Shown here one piece after another: positions 46,077-55,469 of a stretch of DNA of 64,000 bases. Position 1 is the stretch's first letter, and each line of letters starts with the position of its first letter. The translations under genes were made by a program, and so were the position numbers. Source of the DNA: BOKV01 sp049289295. Its GTDB lineage: Bacteria > Pseudomonadota > Alphaproteobacteria > Rhizobiales > Rhizobiaceae. Below the pieces are notes generated by a model, which was not told where the DNA came from, searched no databases, and saw only the letters and a list, made by a program, of their open reading frames with translations. The stretch spans positions 201,160-265,159 of the forward strand of contig JBATLL010000062.1 in NCBI GenBank assembly GCA_049289295.1, read 5' to 3'.

Positions 46077-46352
46077 CTGTGGCACCTCAATCTGCCGGCA
46101 CATGCCAGATGGCCCTGCACCGAATCCCTATTCTAACCCCTGCCCGCCCGTATCACACCAATAATGTGAGGAAGCGGCCATCTGTCTCGCTGCATGGTTT
46201 ATGCCAGCGACCCGATGCCAATGGACGGAAAAGATGCCAGGGAGGAACAGCACCTTTTGGAGCACCATTCCTATCTGGTGCGGGTGCCAGTTCACTTCAA
46301 GATGCACTGCGGAAGGAACGGCCCGGGGAGCTCAACCCCCCCGGGGTTTTCA

Positions 46353-49300
46353 TCAGGTCCGCAGCACCCGGTAGATTGCCGGAATGACCAGCACCGTCAG
46401 CAGCGTCGAGGAGGCAAGACCGAACAGCAGCGAAATCGCCAGCCCCTGGAAGATCGGGTCCGTCAGGATCACCGCTGCACCGATCATCGCTGCAATGGCC
46501 GTCAGGAGGATCGGCTTGAAGCGGATCGCACCCGCCTCGATCAGGATGTCGGTGAGGCTTCGCCCCTCGCTTGAGGCATTGCGAATGAAGTCCACCAGAA
46601 GGATGGAATTGCGCACGATAATGCCCGCCAGCGCGATGAAACCGATCATCGAGGTTGCCGAAAACGGTGCGCCGAACAGCCAGTGCCCACCCAGAATGCC
46701 GATGAACGTCAGGGGAATGGGCGTCAGGATGACCAGCGGCAGCTTGAACGAGCCGAACTGGGCGACGACAAGGATATAGATGCCAAGCAGCGCCACCATG
46801 AACGCAGCCCCCATGTCGCGGAACGTGACCCAGGTCACTTCCCATTCACCGTCCCACAGCAAAGTGCTCACCGTCTCGTCCGTTGGCTGGCCATTGAGCG
46901 AGAATTCCGGCTTTTGCAGACCGGTCCAGTCCTGCGCATCGATTGCCTCATGCACAGCGAGCATGCCGTAGAGCGGCGCTTCGAAATCGCCTGCCAGTTC
47001 CGCCGTTACCATCTCCGCATAACGGCCATTGTGCCTGAAGATCGGGAAGGATGTTTCTTCCTGCGTCACCCGCACCACATCACCCAGTTCCACGACACCT
47101 CGGTCGCCCGGAAGGACATTGGCGGGAATTGGCGTCGTCAGGAAGTCGATGTCGAGCACCTTGTCCTGTTCTGGCCGCTCGATGCGGATCGGAATCGGGT
47201 TGCGCCCGCCACCACGGTGCGAATAACCAACCGTCATGCCGCCGGTGAGAACGCCGATGGTATCGAGAACATCGCCTTCCTGGACACGGAAGAACTCAAG
47301 ATCGTCCGTGGAAACCGTCACGCGTCGCCGCGGCGCTGTCGCACCATATGAATTGTCGACATCTACGACGAAAGGCACCGAGCGGAACGCGGCTTCGACC
47401 TTTTCCGCCACCTTGCGGCGCGTTTCGGCGTCCGGCCCGTAGATTTCGGCCAGAAGCGTCGACATGACCGGGGGTCCTGGCGGCGGCTCGACAACCTTGA
47501 GACTGGTTCCGTCCGGCATTGCCAGTTTCAGCACCCTGTCACGAATGTCGAGCGCGATTTCATGGCTCGAACGCGATCGTTCGCCCTTTGCTGTCAGATT
47601 GATCGCGACATCGCCCATGTGTGGCTGGCTGCGCAGGTAGTAATGGCGCACCAGACCATTGAAGTTGAAGGGAGCAGCGGTGCCCGAATGAACCTGCACC
47701 GACTTCACTTCGTCAAGCGCAAGCACGGTGCGTGCAACGCGTTGACCAGCAGCCTCGGTCGCTTCCAGCGACGAGCCTTCCGGCAGGTCGATGACGACCG
47801 ACAGTTCCGACTTGTTGTCAAACGGCAGCAGCTTGACCGTCACATGCTTCGTATAGAAAAGCGTCAGCGAACCCATCGTCAGCAGGCCTGTCGCCAGCAG
47901 GAATATCCAACTGGCCTTTTTTGACGCCAGCACGGGCCTTGCCGCGGCAGTGTAGAGACGCCCGAGCAGGCCGCCATTGGCGTGTGCCTCATGATCACCA
48001 TGCGCTGGCGCGCGACCGGCAATCTTGAGCATCAGCCATGGCGTGACCATGACCGCCACGAAGAAGGAAAAGATCATCGCCGCAGACGCGTTGGCGGGAA
48101 TGGGGCTCATATAGGGCCCCATCATGCCCGACACGAAAAGCATCGGCAAAAGGGCGGCGACGACCGTGAGTGTCGCCACGATTGTCGGGTTGCCGACTTC
48201 CGCGACTGCCTCGATGGCCGCCTGCTTGCGGCTTCGCCCATCCCCCATGCCCCAGTGTCGCGCGATATTCTCGATCACGACAATTGCATCATCGACAAGG
48301 ATACCGATGGAAAAGATCAGGGCGAACAGCGAGACACGGTTGAGCGTGTAGCCCATCAGGCGCGAGGCAAACAGCGTCAGCAGGATCGTGACCGGGATCA
48401 CGATGGCAACGACCGCCGCTTCGCGCCAGCCGATTGAAAACCAGACCAGGAGAATGATCGACACGGTGGCAAGGCCAAGATGGAAAAGAAGTTCGTTCGC
48501 CTTCTCATTGGCAGTTTCGCCATAGTCGCGCGTCACCTCGACGGAGACGGAATCGGGAATGACGCGTCCTTCAAGCGCGTGCACCTGATGCAGGATTTCT
48601 TCTGCAACCGTTACCGCATTCGAACCCGCCCGTTTTGCTATCGCCAGCGTGACCGACGGAACACGCACGACCTCGTCGCCTTCCACTCTGTTCACCGTGG
48701 AAACAAAGGGCGTTGAATTGGCGACGGAAAACTCCACATCCGCCACGTCCCTGACATAGACCGGACGCCCGTCACGCGATGTCAGCAGAAGATTGCCGAT
48801 ATCGCTTGGCGTGTGCAGCGTTTCCCCGGCAGACAATTCGATTGCAAGCCCGTCTTCCCTGATCCTTCCGGCTGGAAATGCACGGTTCGCCTGCTGGACC
48901 TTGCCAGCAAGCTGCTGCAGCGTCACCCCGTAAAGGGCAAGGCGCTTGGGGTCGGGTGCAACGCGGATGATCTCCTGGCTTTCCCCCACGATGAAGGTCA
49001 GGCCGACATTGTCGATCTTGGAGATTTCCGCACGGACCTCACGCACGATGCGGGTCAGGTCTGCGCTGCTGACCGTTGCTCCCTCGCCCGGCTTTGCCGA
49101 AAGCGTGAGCGCCACGATTGCCACATCGTCAATGCCCCTGCCCACGATCAGCGGTTCGGGAATGCCGACCGGGATGCGGTCGAGATTGGCGCGAACCTTG
49201 TCATGCACACGAAGGATCGCCGAGTCAGCTGGCGTACCGACGACAAAGCGCGCGGTGATCATCGAATAATTGTCGGCGGTCTGCGAATAGACATGCTCCA

Positions 49301-49577
49301 CACCGTCAATGCCCTTGACGATGGTTTCCAGCGGTTCACCGACGAGTTTCACCGCATCTTCCGCGCGCAGGCCATCCGCCCGCACATGGATATCGACCAT
49401 GGGTACCGAAATCTGCGGTTCTTCCTCGCGCGGCAGGGTGGAAAGCGCCACCAGGCCGAAAGCGAAGGCCGCAATCAGGAAGAGTGGCGTCAGGGGCGAT
49501 ACGATAAAGCCCTTGGTAAGCCAGCCAGCCAGGCCCAGTGGCTGGTCATCGGCGTCGTGCTTTTTCTGACTGCTCAT
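46353..49577 (-). CDS. RND efflux transporter permease subunit
   Basis: Proton-driven inner-membrane pump of the AcrB superfamily, 1074 residues with about 12 helices and two large periplasmic loops. The transmembrane helix 4 motif is GILVDDAIVVIENIARHWGM with the proton-relay Asp pair, and the first helix is in FIVSPLTPLFLIAAFAFGLVAL. Its start overlaps the adaptor stop by four bases. Substrate cannot be read from sequence; the family exports drugs, dyes or metals. No outer-membrane channel gene is next to it, so it must use one from elsewhere. Confidence 0.93.
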   Translation of the reverse strand: MSSQKKHDADDQPLGLAGWLTKGFIVSPLTPLFLIAAFAFGLVALSTLPREEEPQISVPMVDIHVRADGLRAEDAVKLVGEPLETIVKGIDGVEHVYSQTADNYSMITARFVVGTPADSAILRVHDKVRANLDRIPVGIPEPLIVGRGIDDVAIVALTLSAKPGEGATVSSADLTRIVREVRAEISKIDNVGLTFIVGESQEIIRVAPDPKRLALYGVTLQQLAGKVQQANRAFPAGRIREDGLAIELSAGETLHTPSDIGNLLLTSRDGRPVYVRDVADVEFSVANSTPFVSTVNRVEGDEVVRVPSVTLAIAKRAGSNAVTVAEEILHQVHALEGRVIPDSVSVEVTRDYGETANEKANELLFHLGLATVSIILLVWFSIGWREAAVVAIVIPVTILLTLFASRLMGYTLNRVSLFALIFSIGILVDDAIVVIENIARHWGMGDGRSRKQAAIEAVAEVGNPTIVATLTVVAALLPMLFVSGMMGPYMSPIPANASAAMIFSFFVAVMVTPWLMLKIAGRAPAHGDHEAHANGGLLGRLYTAAARPVLASKKASWIFLLATGLLTMGSLTLFYTKHVTVKLLPFDNKSELSVVIDLPEGSSLEATEAAGQRVARTVLALDEVKSVQVHSGTAAPFNFNGLVRHYYLRSQPHMGDVAINLTAKGERSRSSHEIALDIRDRVLKLAMPDGTSLKVVEPPPGPPVMSTLLAEIYGPDAETRRKVAEKVEAAFRSVPFVVDVDNSYGATAPRRRVTVSTDDLEFFRVQEGDVLDTIGVLTGGMTVGYSHRGGGRNPIPIRIERPEQDKVLDIDFLTTPIPANVLPGDRGVVELGDVVRVTQEETSFPIFRHNGRYAEMVTAELAGDFEAPLYGMLAVHEAIDAQDWTGLQKPEFSLNGQPTDETVSTLLWDGEWEVTWVTFRDMGAAFMVALLGIYILVVAQFGSFKLPLVILTPIPLTFIGILGGHWLFGAPFSATSMIGFIALAGIIVRNSILLVDFIRNASSEGRSLTDILIEAGAIRFKPILLTAIAAMIGAAVILTDPIFQGLAISLLFGLASSTLLTVLVIPAIYRVLRT

Positions 49578-50539
49578 TTCACCACAACCTCATCGCCTGC
49601 GCTCAGTCCGCTCAGAACCTCGACAAAGTCGCTGCCATCCCTGTTGATGATGCCGCCCGGCAGGACGAGACGCTCGACTTCCGCGCCGCCGTCCATGACG
49701 GTGACGAAATCAAGCCCTGCACGGTGGCTGAGCGCTTCGGCGGGCACGAGCAGCGCCTCGCGTTCGCCAACTGGCACCTCCACCAGCACGCGGGCATCGA
49801 CATAACTTGTATCAAGCCCCGCGACATCGACGTCGGCAATAACGCGTCCGTTCTCGATCTGGGGATAGATCTTGGCGAGCGTGCCGCTGGTTTCCGCACC
49901 ACCTGCCGTCAGGCGAATGGTGGAACCGGCCACCAGAGACGCCGAATGGCGCTCGGGAATGGCCAGCCGCAGATACAGGCCACCTCCGCCGATGGAAGCG
50001 ACCGGCTCGCCACCCATGATGACTGCGCCGCGGGTAACCGGCACGCTCAGCACCCGCCCACCAACCGGCGCAAGCACATCGCCTTCCGCTTCCTGCTGCG
50101 TGATCACATCGCGCTGCGCCTCGGCTGCCGAAACCTGGTTGCGCACAACATCCACCTGGGTCTGCAACTGATCGATACGCTGTTTGGTTGCGACCCCCTT
50201 GGAAACAAGCGACTGGCCACGTTCCAGGTCGTTCTGGGCCGTATCGAGCTGTGAGGCCAGAGCGCGCAACTGCGCTTCGATTGCCGCAATCTGGAAGGCC
50301 AGCTTGTCGTCGCGAACCGTCGCGATCTTCTGGCCGGCACTGACCGTGTCGCCTTCCGAGACCAGCAGTTCCACAACAACACCACCAATGCGCGCGCGCG
50401 CTGGAACAGTGTCTTTCGCCTCCACGCGTCCATAGACCGCTTTCCATTCAGTGACGGCCGAAGGCGCCAGTGTAAGATTTTCCGCCTGAGCTTGAAGTGG
50501 CAATGCCAGTGCAATCGCCAGGAGTGCTGTTTTCTTCAT
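49574..50539 (-). CDS. RND efflux periplasmic adaptor subunit
   Basis: Membrane fusion protein linking the RND pump to a TolC-type channel. 321 residues with a Sec signal peptide MKKTALLAIALALPLQAQA and no lipobox Cys. The beta-barrel/lipoyl/alpha-hairpin order is visible: lipoyl half VGGVVVELLVSEGDTVSAGQ, a long helical hairpin (QLDTAQNDLERGQSLVSKGV), then GDVLAPVGGRVLSVPVTRGA. The upstream ATG at 50569 is ignored because the signal peptide starts at 50539. First gene of a two-gene operon. Confidence 0.92.
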   Translation of the reverse strand: MKKTALLAIALALPLQAQAENLTLAPSAVTEWKAVYGRVEAKDTVPARARIGGVVVELLVSEGDTVSAGQKIATVRDDKLAFQIAAIEAQLRALASQLDTAQNDLERGQSLVSKGVATKQRIDQLQTQVDVVRNQVSAAEAQRDVITQQEAEGDVLAPVGGRVLSVPVTRGAVIMGGEPVASIGGGGLYLRLAIPERHSASLVAGSTIRLTAGGAETSGTLAKIYPQIENGRVIADVDVAGLDTSYVDARVLVEVPVGEREALLVPAEALSHRAGLDFVTVMDGGAEVERLVLPGGIINRDGSDFVEVLSGLSAGDEVVVK

Positions 50540-50590
50540 GATCCCTGTCCCAAATGTACCGCGGCCCAATGCCGGATGCGCAGTGCATCC

Positions 50591-50634
50591 TACATATATA
50601 AGCTTTTCCTAATATACAAGGCCCGACCGGTCAA
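50591..50634 (-). promoter_or_regulatory. AT-rich dyad upstream of the RND operon
   Basis: TACATATATAAG (50591-50602) and CTAATATACA (50609-50618) form an imperfect inverted repeat (7 of 10 positions) around CTTTTC, with TTGACC (minus strand, 50634-50629) just upstream. It resembles an operator of a TetR-type repressor placed over a promoter. No regulator gene lies nearby, so this is a weak call. Confidence 0.35.
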
Positions 50635-50647
50635 TGCGCAAGCACAA

Positions 50648-50675
50648 CAAAAAGGCCGCACTTCACAGTGCGGCC
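50648..50675 (-). terminator. Rho-independent terminator of clpX
   Basis: Perfect 9-bp stem GGCCGCACT/AGTGCGGCC with a 4-base loop followed on the minus strand by TTTTTG, about 50 bases after the clpX stop. Confidence 0.9.
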
Positions 50676-50725
50676 TGGTTGAATTGCATGCCTTGATCAG
50701 GATCAGGTGGGGATGGGCACCTAAA

Positions 50726-51994
50726 TCAGGCGCGCGCTTCCTTTTCCGCCTTCTTGTCCGAATAGATGTAGAGCGGACGGGCATTGCCATCCACCACTTC
50801 CTCGGAAATCACCACTTCCTGCACGCCGTCCAGCGACGGCAGGTCGAACATGGTATCGAGCAGAATTGCCTCCATGATGGAGCGCAGGCCACGGGCACCG
50901 GTCTTGCGCTCGATGGCACGACGCGCAATCGCACGAAGCGCATCCTCGTGGAAGTTGAGCTCCACACTCTCCATCTCGAAGAGCCGCTGATACTGCTTGA
51001 CCAGCGCATTCTTTGGCTCAGTCAGGATTTGCAGGAGCGCTTCCTCGTCGAGATCCTCAAGCGTTGCCAGCACGGGTACACGGCCGACAAATTCGGGAAT
51101 GAGGCCGAACTTGAGAAGATCTTCCGGTTCAACCTTGCGGAACAGTTCACCCGTCTTGCGATCTTCAGGTGTCGCGACATGCGCACCGAAGCCGATCGAG
51201 GTCTTGCGGCCGCGATCCGAAATGATCCGGTCGAGCCCGGCAAAGGCACCACCGCAGATGAACAGGATGTTCGTTGTGTCAACCTGCAGGAATTCCTGCT
51301 GCGGATGCTTGCGCCCGCCCTGCGGCGGCACGGAAGCAACGGTTCCTTCCATGATCTTCAGCAAGGCCTGCTGCACACCTTCGCCCGAAACGTCGCGGGT
51401 GATCGATGGATTGTCGGACTTGCGGGTGATCTTGTCCACTTCGTCGATATAGACGATGCCGCGCTGCGCCCGCTCTACATTGTAGTCGGCTGCCTGCAGC
51501 AACTTCAGAATGATGTTCTCGACGTCCTCGCCGACATAGCCTGCTTCGGTAAGCGTCGTCGCATCAGCCATCGTGAACGGCACGTCGATGATGCGCGCAA
51601 GCGTCTGCGCAAGCAGGGTCTTGCCGCAACCGGTAGGCCCGATCAGCATGATGTTCGACTTGGCCAGTTCCACGTCATTGTGCTTGGAAGCATGCGCCAG
51701 GCGCTTGTAGTGATTATGAACCGCTACCGACAGCACGCGTTTGGCGTGCGGCTGGCCGATGACATAATCATCAAGCACCTTCAGGATTTCCTGCGGTGAG
51801 GGAACACCGTTGCCGGACTTCACCATCGAGGACTTGTTCTCCTCGCGGATGATATCCATGCACAGTTCCACGCATTCATCGCAGATGAAAACGGTCGGTC
51901 CGGCAATCAGCTTGCGCACTTCATGCTGGCTCTTTCCGCAGAAGGAGCAGTAAAGCGTGTTCTTCGAATCGCCGCCGCTGGAAATCTTGCTCAT
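50726..51994 (-). CDS. clpX: ATP-dependent Clp protease ATP-binding subunit ClpX
   Basis: AAA+ unfoldase that feeds substrates to ClpP. The N-terminal zinc-binding domain has the Cys pairs in LYCSFCGKSQHE and FICDECVELC. Walker A is GPTGCGKT, the pore loop is GYVGEDVEN, and Walker B with DEVDK follows; a second pore/RKH motif is in the middle. 422 residues, normal. It lies downstream of clpP with a 353-base gap, in the usual clpP-clpX order. Confidence 0.97.
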   Translation of the reverse strand: MSKISSGGDSKNTLYCSFCGKSQHEVRKLIAGPTVFICDECVELCMDIIREENKSSMVKSGNGVPSPQEILKVLDDYVIGQPHAKRVLSVAVHNHYKRLAHASKHNDVELAKSNIMLIGPTGCGKTLLAQTLARIIDVPFTMADATTLTEAGYVGEDVENIILKLLQAADYNVERAQRGIVYIDEVDKITRKSDNPSITRDVSGEGVQQALLKIMEGTVASVPPQGGRKHPQQEFLQVDTTNILFICGGAFAGLDRIISDRGRKTSIGFGAHVATPEDRKTGELFRKVEPEDLLKFGLIPEFVGRVPVLATLEDLDEEALLQILTEPKNALVKQYQRLFEMESVELNFHEDALRAIARRAIERKTGARGLRSIMEAILLDTMFDLPSLDGVQEVVISEEVVDGNARPLYIYSDKKAEKEARA

Positions 51995-52347
51995 TATCCA
52001 CCCTCGCCCGGATTGCCGGGTTCAGTCTCGAATAGGACGACGAAAATGCCGTCACCGGTTTCGGTTAGCGGTCCAATCCGCCGGAACTGGGGCAAGACGC
52101 TTGCCTGAAACAATTCAGTTCAGTGCCAGGGTACGCCGTGCCAGTCCCGTCAAATCAAGCACCGTGGTTTTACCTTCGCAAGGGCAATCCGCCCCATGCC
52201 GCAATTCTTGGCCGTCAAACGTCTAAATAAGCTTAACGGCAAAGCTGTTTTGTGTCTTGAAAGCCACAATGCGGCCCAGAAGGCCCGACAGCGCAGCATT
52301 TGCGCGCCCGGCCCTCGATTCGCATGATTGTGGCAACGCGCCGCGAA
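51995..52347. other. clpP-clpX intergenic region
   Basis: No gene seen. On the minus strand there are TTGACG hexamers without a clear matching -10, so at least one promoter for clpX is expected but not placed. The part near 52230 is AT-richer (TAAGCTTA palindrome within TTTAAATAAG-like sequence). Confidence 0.4.
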
Positions 52348-52968
52348 TTATTGCGCCGCTTCCTCGCGCTGCTCGATGACCTTGTCGATAAGGCCCCAGC
52401 TTTGCGCTTCCTCTGCGGTCATGAAATGATCGCGGTCGAGGGTGTTTTCGACGGTCTCGTAGTTCTGGCCAGTATGCTTGACATAGACCTCGTTGAGCCT
52501 GCGCTTCATCTTGATGATGTCCTGCGCGTGGCGCTCGATGTCCGATGCCTGCCCCTGGAAACCACCTGATGGCTGGTGAACCATGATGCGCGCATTGGGA
52601 AGCGCAAAGCGCATGTCCTTTTCACCCGCGCAAAGCAGGAGTGACCCCATGGATGCCGCCTGCCCCAGGCAAAGCGTCGACACAGGCGGACGGATGAACT
52701 GCATCGTGTCGTAGATAGCCATGCCGGATGTGACCACACCGCCGGGTGAATTGATGTAGAGGTTGATTTCCTTTTTCGGGTTTTCAGCCTCGAGGAACAG
52801 CAGCTGCGCACACACCAGTGTCGCCATGCCATCCTCGATCGGACCGGTGATGAAGATCACCCGTTCCTTGAGAAGGCGCGAGAAGATGTCATAGGCGCGC
52901 TCGCCGCGGTTGGTCTGTTCGACCACCATGGGAACGAGGTTCATTGCTGTTACGATCGGATCTCTCAT
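52348..52968 (-). CDS. clpP: ATP-dependent Clp protease proteolytic subunit
   Basis: Serine peptidase tetradecamer partner of ClpX and ClpA. The catalytic Ser is in LGQAASMGSLLLCAG and the His in MVHQPSGGFQGQASDIE; the N-terminal segment includes ERAYDIFSRLLKERVIFITG. 206 residues, the normal size. Confidence 0.97.
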   Translation of the reverse strand: MRDPIVTAMNLVPMVVEQTNRGERAYDIFSRLLKERVIFITGPIEDGMATLVCAQLLFLEAENPKKEINLYINSPGGVVTSGMAIYDTMQFIRPPVSTLCLGQAASMGSLLLCAGEKDMRFALPNARIMVHQPSGGFQGQASDIERHAQDIIKMKRRLNEVYVKHTGQNYETVENTLDRDHFMTAEEAQSWGLIDKVIEQREEAAQ

Positions 52969-53117
52969 GAAGGGTTCCCTGTTCTAACGCTGACGCGGCA
53001 GACGGCCGTCACCACGGATGAAGCCGAATCCCCGGCCATCCTCCTAGATAGGCCATGGCATGCAAGGATTAAAGAGCGGGTTAATTGCGGCACACGATGC
53101 ATGTATCGCGCGCAATG

Positions 53118-53154
53118 TTGACGTCAATCAAGGCATGAAAGTCTTTTTCATGCC
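53118..53154 (+). promoter_or_regulatory. palindrome and hairpin upstream of a small membrane protein gene
   Basis: TTGACGTCAA (53118-53127) is a perfect palindrome that also holds a -35-like TTGACG. Five bases later GGCATGAAA/TTTCATGCC (53132-53154) forms a perfect 9-bp stem with a 5-base loop. Both lie in the divergent gap between clpP and the gene at 53214. They may be operator and mRNA leader elements; no known factor is implied. Confidence 0.4.
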
Positions 53155-53213
53155 AGCCATTGAGCGGGAATGCAGGCCCCGCAACGCAATGACAGTTCAT
53201 GAAAGGAAATGCC

Positions 53214-53411
53214 ATGAACAAGACACGCCTGGCCCTTCTCCTCTACATCATGGCCGCTCCAGTGATCGCGGGTTCCGCCGTCACCGCAGTGCTCACCATG
53301 CCCAATTCGACCACCATGATGCTGATCTGGGCGGCCCTCGCCGGCTTTGCCGTTGCTGTTCCCGTCGCGCTGCTGGTCGCAAATGCACTTTCAGGCACCA
53401 AGGGCGGCTGA
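53214..53411 (+). CDS. small two-helix membrane protein
   Basis: A 65-residue protein starting MNKTRLALLLYIMAAPVIAG, with two hydrophobic helices (residues about 6-27 and 36-57) and a short C-terminal GTKGG. The ATG at 53214 has AAGGA upstream; a frame-sharing ATG at 53199 lacks one. Its stop lies four bases from the convergent hydroxy-acid oxidase gene. Function unknown. Confidence 0.7.
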   Translation: MNKTRLALLLYIMAAPVIAGSAVTAVLTMPNSTTMMLIWAALAGFAVAVPVALLVANALSGTKGG

Positions 53412-53414
53412 CAC

Positions 53415-54581
53415 TCAGTTGCGGGCAGCGAGCATTCCTGCCAGTTCGCCAGCCTTGCTTGCGCCGATCTGGATCATGTTGTTTTCCAGATCGTCAATGA
53501 GGATTTTGGCAGTCACGTCGCCGCCCTGCTCGCCCAGGGCTGCGACCCCGAACATGAAGGCGCGCCCGCAAAGCACCATATCCGCACCAAGCGCCAGTGC
53601 CCGCATCACGTCCAGCCCGGTGCGGATGCCACTGTCGAAAATCACCGCAATACGACCGTCAACCGCCCGCGAAATCGACTGAAGCACGTCGATTGACGCT
53701 AGCGTGCCGTCACTTTGGCGGGCACCATGGTTCGACACGACAATCCCGTCTGCGCCTATCTCGATGGCTTTCTGCGCATCGTCGCCATGCATGAGGCCCT
53801 TGATCACGAGCTTGCCTTTCCAGCGCTCCCGCAAGACCTTGAGATGTTCGAAACTGATCTCGCCGAGATTTTGCCCGCCCAGGAACACCGACTGTGCCTG
53901 CAGGGATTTGCTGCCTGCATATTTTTCCAGTGTCCGGAAACCCGGCGCACCGTTTCGCGCCGCCGCCATCGCCCATTGCGGACGTTCAAGCACCTGCATG
54001 AGACGGCTGGCGCTTGAACCGGCGCTGCCGCGCATGCCCGCCTTGCGCTGGCGCTCCCGCGTGCTGTTTTCCGGGACATCCACTGTGACCATCAGCACCT
54101 TGAAACCGCTGTTCCAGGCCCGCTCGACAATGTCGAGTTCGATCTGCTTGTCTTTCAGCGTGTAAAGCTGGAACCAGCCATTGTCGCCTGCAACCGAACC
54201 GATTGCTTCTGGCGTATCGCAGGCCACTGTCGACAGGCAGTAGGGGATATCGAACCGCCTGGCGGTCGCGGCCAGGATACGCTCCGCCCCCGGCCACATC
54301 GCGCCGCCAAGGCCAATGGGCGCCATGCCGATGGGCGCTGCAAACCGCTTGCCGAGCACGGTGACCGCAAGATCAGGCCGTGCGCGGTCCTGCATGAGGC
54401 GGGGAATGAAACGTACCTGCTGAAGAGCCTGGCAATTGAGCGCCACACCCGTTTCCAGGCCAGTGCCGGAAGCCAGATACTCCCAGGCAAAGTGCGGAAT
54501 GGAACGCGGCGCCTGCTCCTCAAGATAGGAGACCGAAGGAAAACGGTCGATGAGTTTGTCCAGATCCAATGCCCCCTCCAC
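53415..54581 (-). CDS. FMN-dependent alpha-hydroxy-acid oxidase/dehydrogenase
   Basis: A TIM-barrel flavoprotein of the lactate/glycolate oxidase family, 388 residues. FMN-binding features include PIGMAPIGLGGAMWPGAERI and GWFQLYTLKDKQ. The catalytic His region reads SNHGARQSDGTLASID, where most relatives have SNHGGRQLD, followed by FDSGIRTGLDVMRALALGAD with the substrate Arg. Several members oxidise (S)-lactate, glycolate or mandelate; the changed active-site neighbours leave the substrate open. No transporter or partner gene is adjacent. Confidence 0.88.
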   Translation of the reverse strand: MEGALDLDKLIDRFPSVSYLEEQAPRSIPHFAWEYLASGTGLETGVALNCQALQQVRFIPRLMQDRARPDLAVTVLGKRFAAPIGMAPIGLGGAMWPGAERILAATARRFDIPYCLSTVACDTPEAIGSVAGDNGWFQLYTLKDKQIELDIVERAWNSGFKVLMVTVDVPENSTRERQRKAGMRGSAGSSASRLMQVLERPQWAMAAARNGAPGFRTLEKYAGSKSLQAQSVFLGGQNLGEISFEHLKVLRERWKGKLVIKGLMHGDDAQKAIEIGADGIVVSNHGARQSDGTLASIDVLQSISRAVDGRIAVIFDSGIRTGLDVMRALALGADMVLCGRAFMFGVAALGEQGGDVTAKILIDDLENNMIQIGASKAGELAGMLAARN

Positions 54582-54669
54582 GCGATTGCCACAAGACTTT
54601 GGAAAGGCATTTTGTCTGCCGCCCCTGTTCAGTCAAGCGGCATTGCGATCCGTCGACCGGTAATGGCAG

Positions 54670-55380
54670 CTATTTGATCTTTTCGATATCAGCGGCCGGA
54701 TTGGCAATCGTCTTGCCATCCAACTTGACCTTGCCCTTGCTGCCCGGCGTGACCAGTCCGGCCGAAATAACCAGCTTTGCCCCGTCCTCGACGCTCATCT
54801 CGAGAATCTGGATGTCATTGCGCGGCACGAACAGCAGGAAACCGGACGTCGGGTTGGGCGTGGTCGGCAGGAAGACACTCAGCGTGTCCACTCCGCCTTC
54901 ATGCAGGCGCTTGGCCACCTCACCCTTGGTCTCCGTGGCGATGAAGACGATGGCCCACAGGCCGGGTCGCGGATACTCGATCAGGCCAACTTTCTGAAAG
55001 CTGGATGTCTGATCTGAAAGTACCGTCTCAAATATCTGCTTCAAGCCATTGTAAAGATTACGAACTAATGGCATCCGGCCAAGCATTCGCTCGCCAAAAT
55101 GCACAATGGAGCGCCCAATGATGTTGGCAGTCAGGAACCCGATGGTCGTGATCAGGAAGATGGCGATGATCAGACCGACGCCCGGAATGTCCACCGGCAG
55201 GTAGGTTTCCGGATTATAGACATCGGGAATGTAGGGAATGATCCAGCTGTCGACCCACTGGACAAAGGTCCAGATAAGCCAAGCGGTTATGGCCAGCGGC
55301 GCGATGATCACGAAACCGGTCAGGAAATAGTTCCGCAATCGGGTGAAAGCACCCGGCCCGGTTGAAGGTTCGCTAGACAT
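54670..55380 (-). CDS. DUF502 family membrane protein
   Basis: A 236-residue protein with two N-terminal membrane helices (YFLTGFVIIAPLAITAWLIWTF and DIPGVGLIIAIFLITTIGFLTAN) and a soluble C-terminal domain with the family regions VRNLYNGLKQIFETVLSDQ and VFLPTTPNPTSGFLLFVPR. DUF502 proteins are widespread and of unknown function. It lies between glmS (same strand, 89 bases) and the hydroxy-acid oxidase. Confidence 0.9.
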   Translation of the reverse strand: MSSEPSTGPGAFTRLRNYFLTGFVIIAPLAITAWLIWTFVQWVDSWIIPYIPDVYNPETYLPVDIPGVGLIIAIFLITTIGFLTANIIGRSIVHFGERMLGRMPLVRNLYNGLKQIFETVLSDQTSSFQKVGLIEYPRPGLWAIVFIATETKGEVAKRLHEGGVDTLSVFLPTTPNPTSGFLLFVPRNDIQILEMSVEDGAKLVISAGLVTPGSKGKVKLDGKTIANPAADIEKIK

Positions 55381-55469
55381 GATGCCCCGTCAATTCAACG
55401 TCGGGCACAATATAGGGCGTTGCGGGGTGCGCGCCAAGCACGCCAGTGAAGGAAGCTGAATTATTTCAC

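Noticed and set aside
46321..46352. GC-rich CCCGGGG inverted repeat after the RND permease as a terminator
   Set aside because: On the minus strand it is not followed by a T-run; on the plus strand, where TTTT follows, there is no gene to terminate.
46194..46574. Plus-strand frame between lon and the RND permease
   Set aside because: Its second half is antisense to the RND permease and it lacks a ribosome site; the gap more likely carries the lon promoter.
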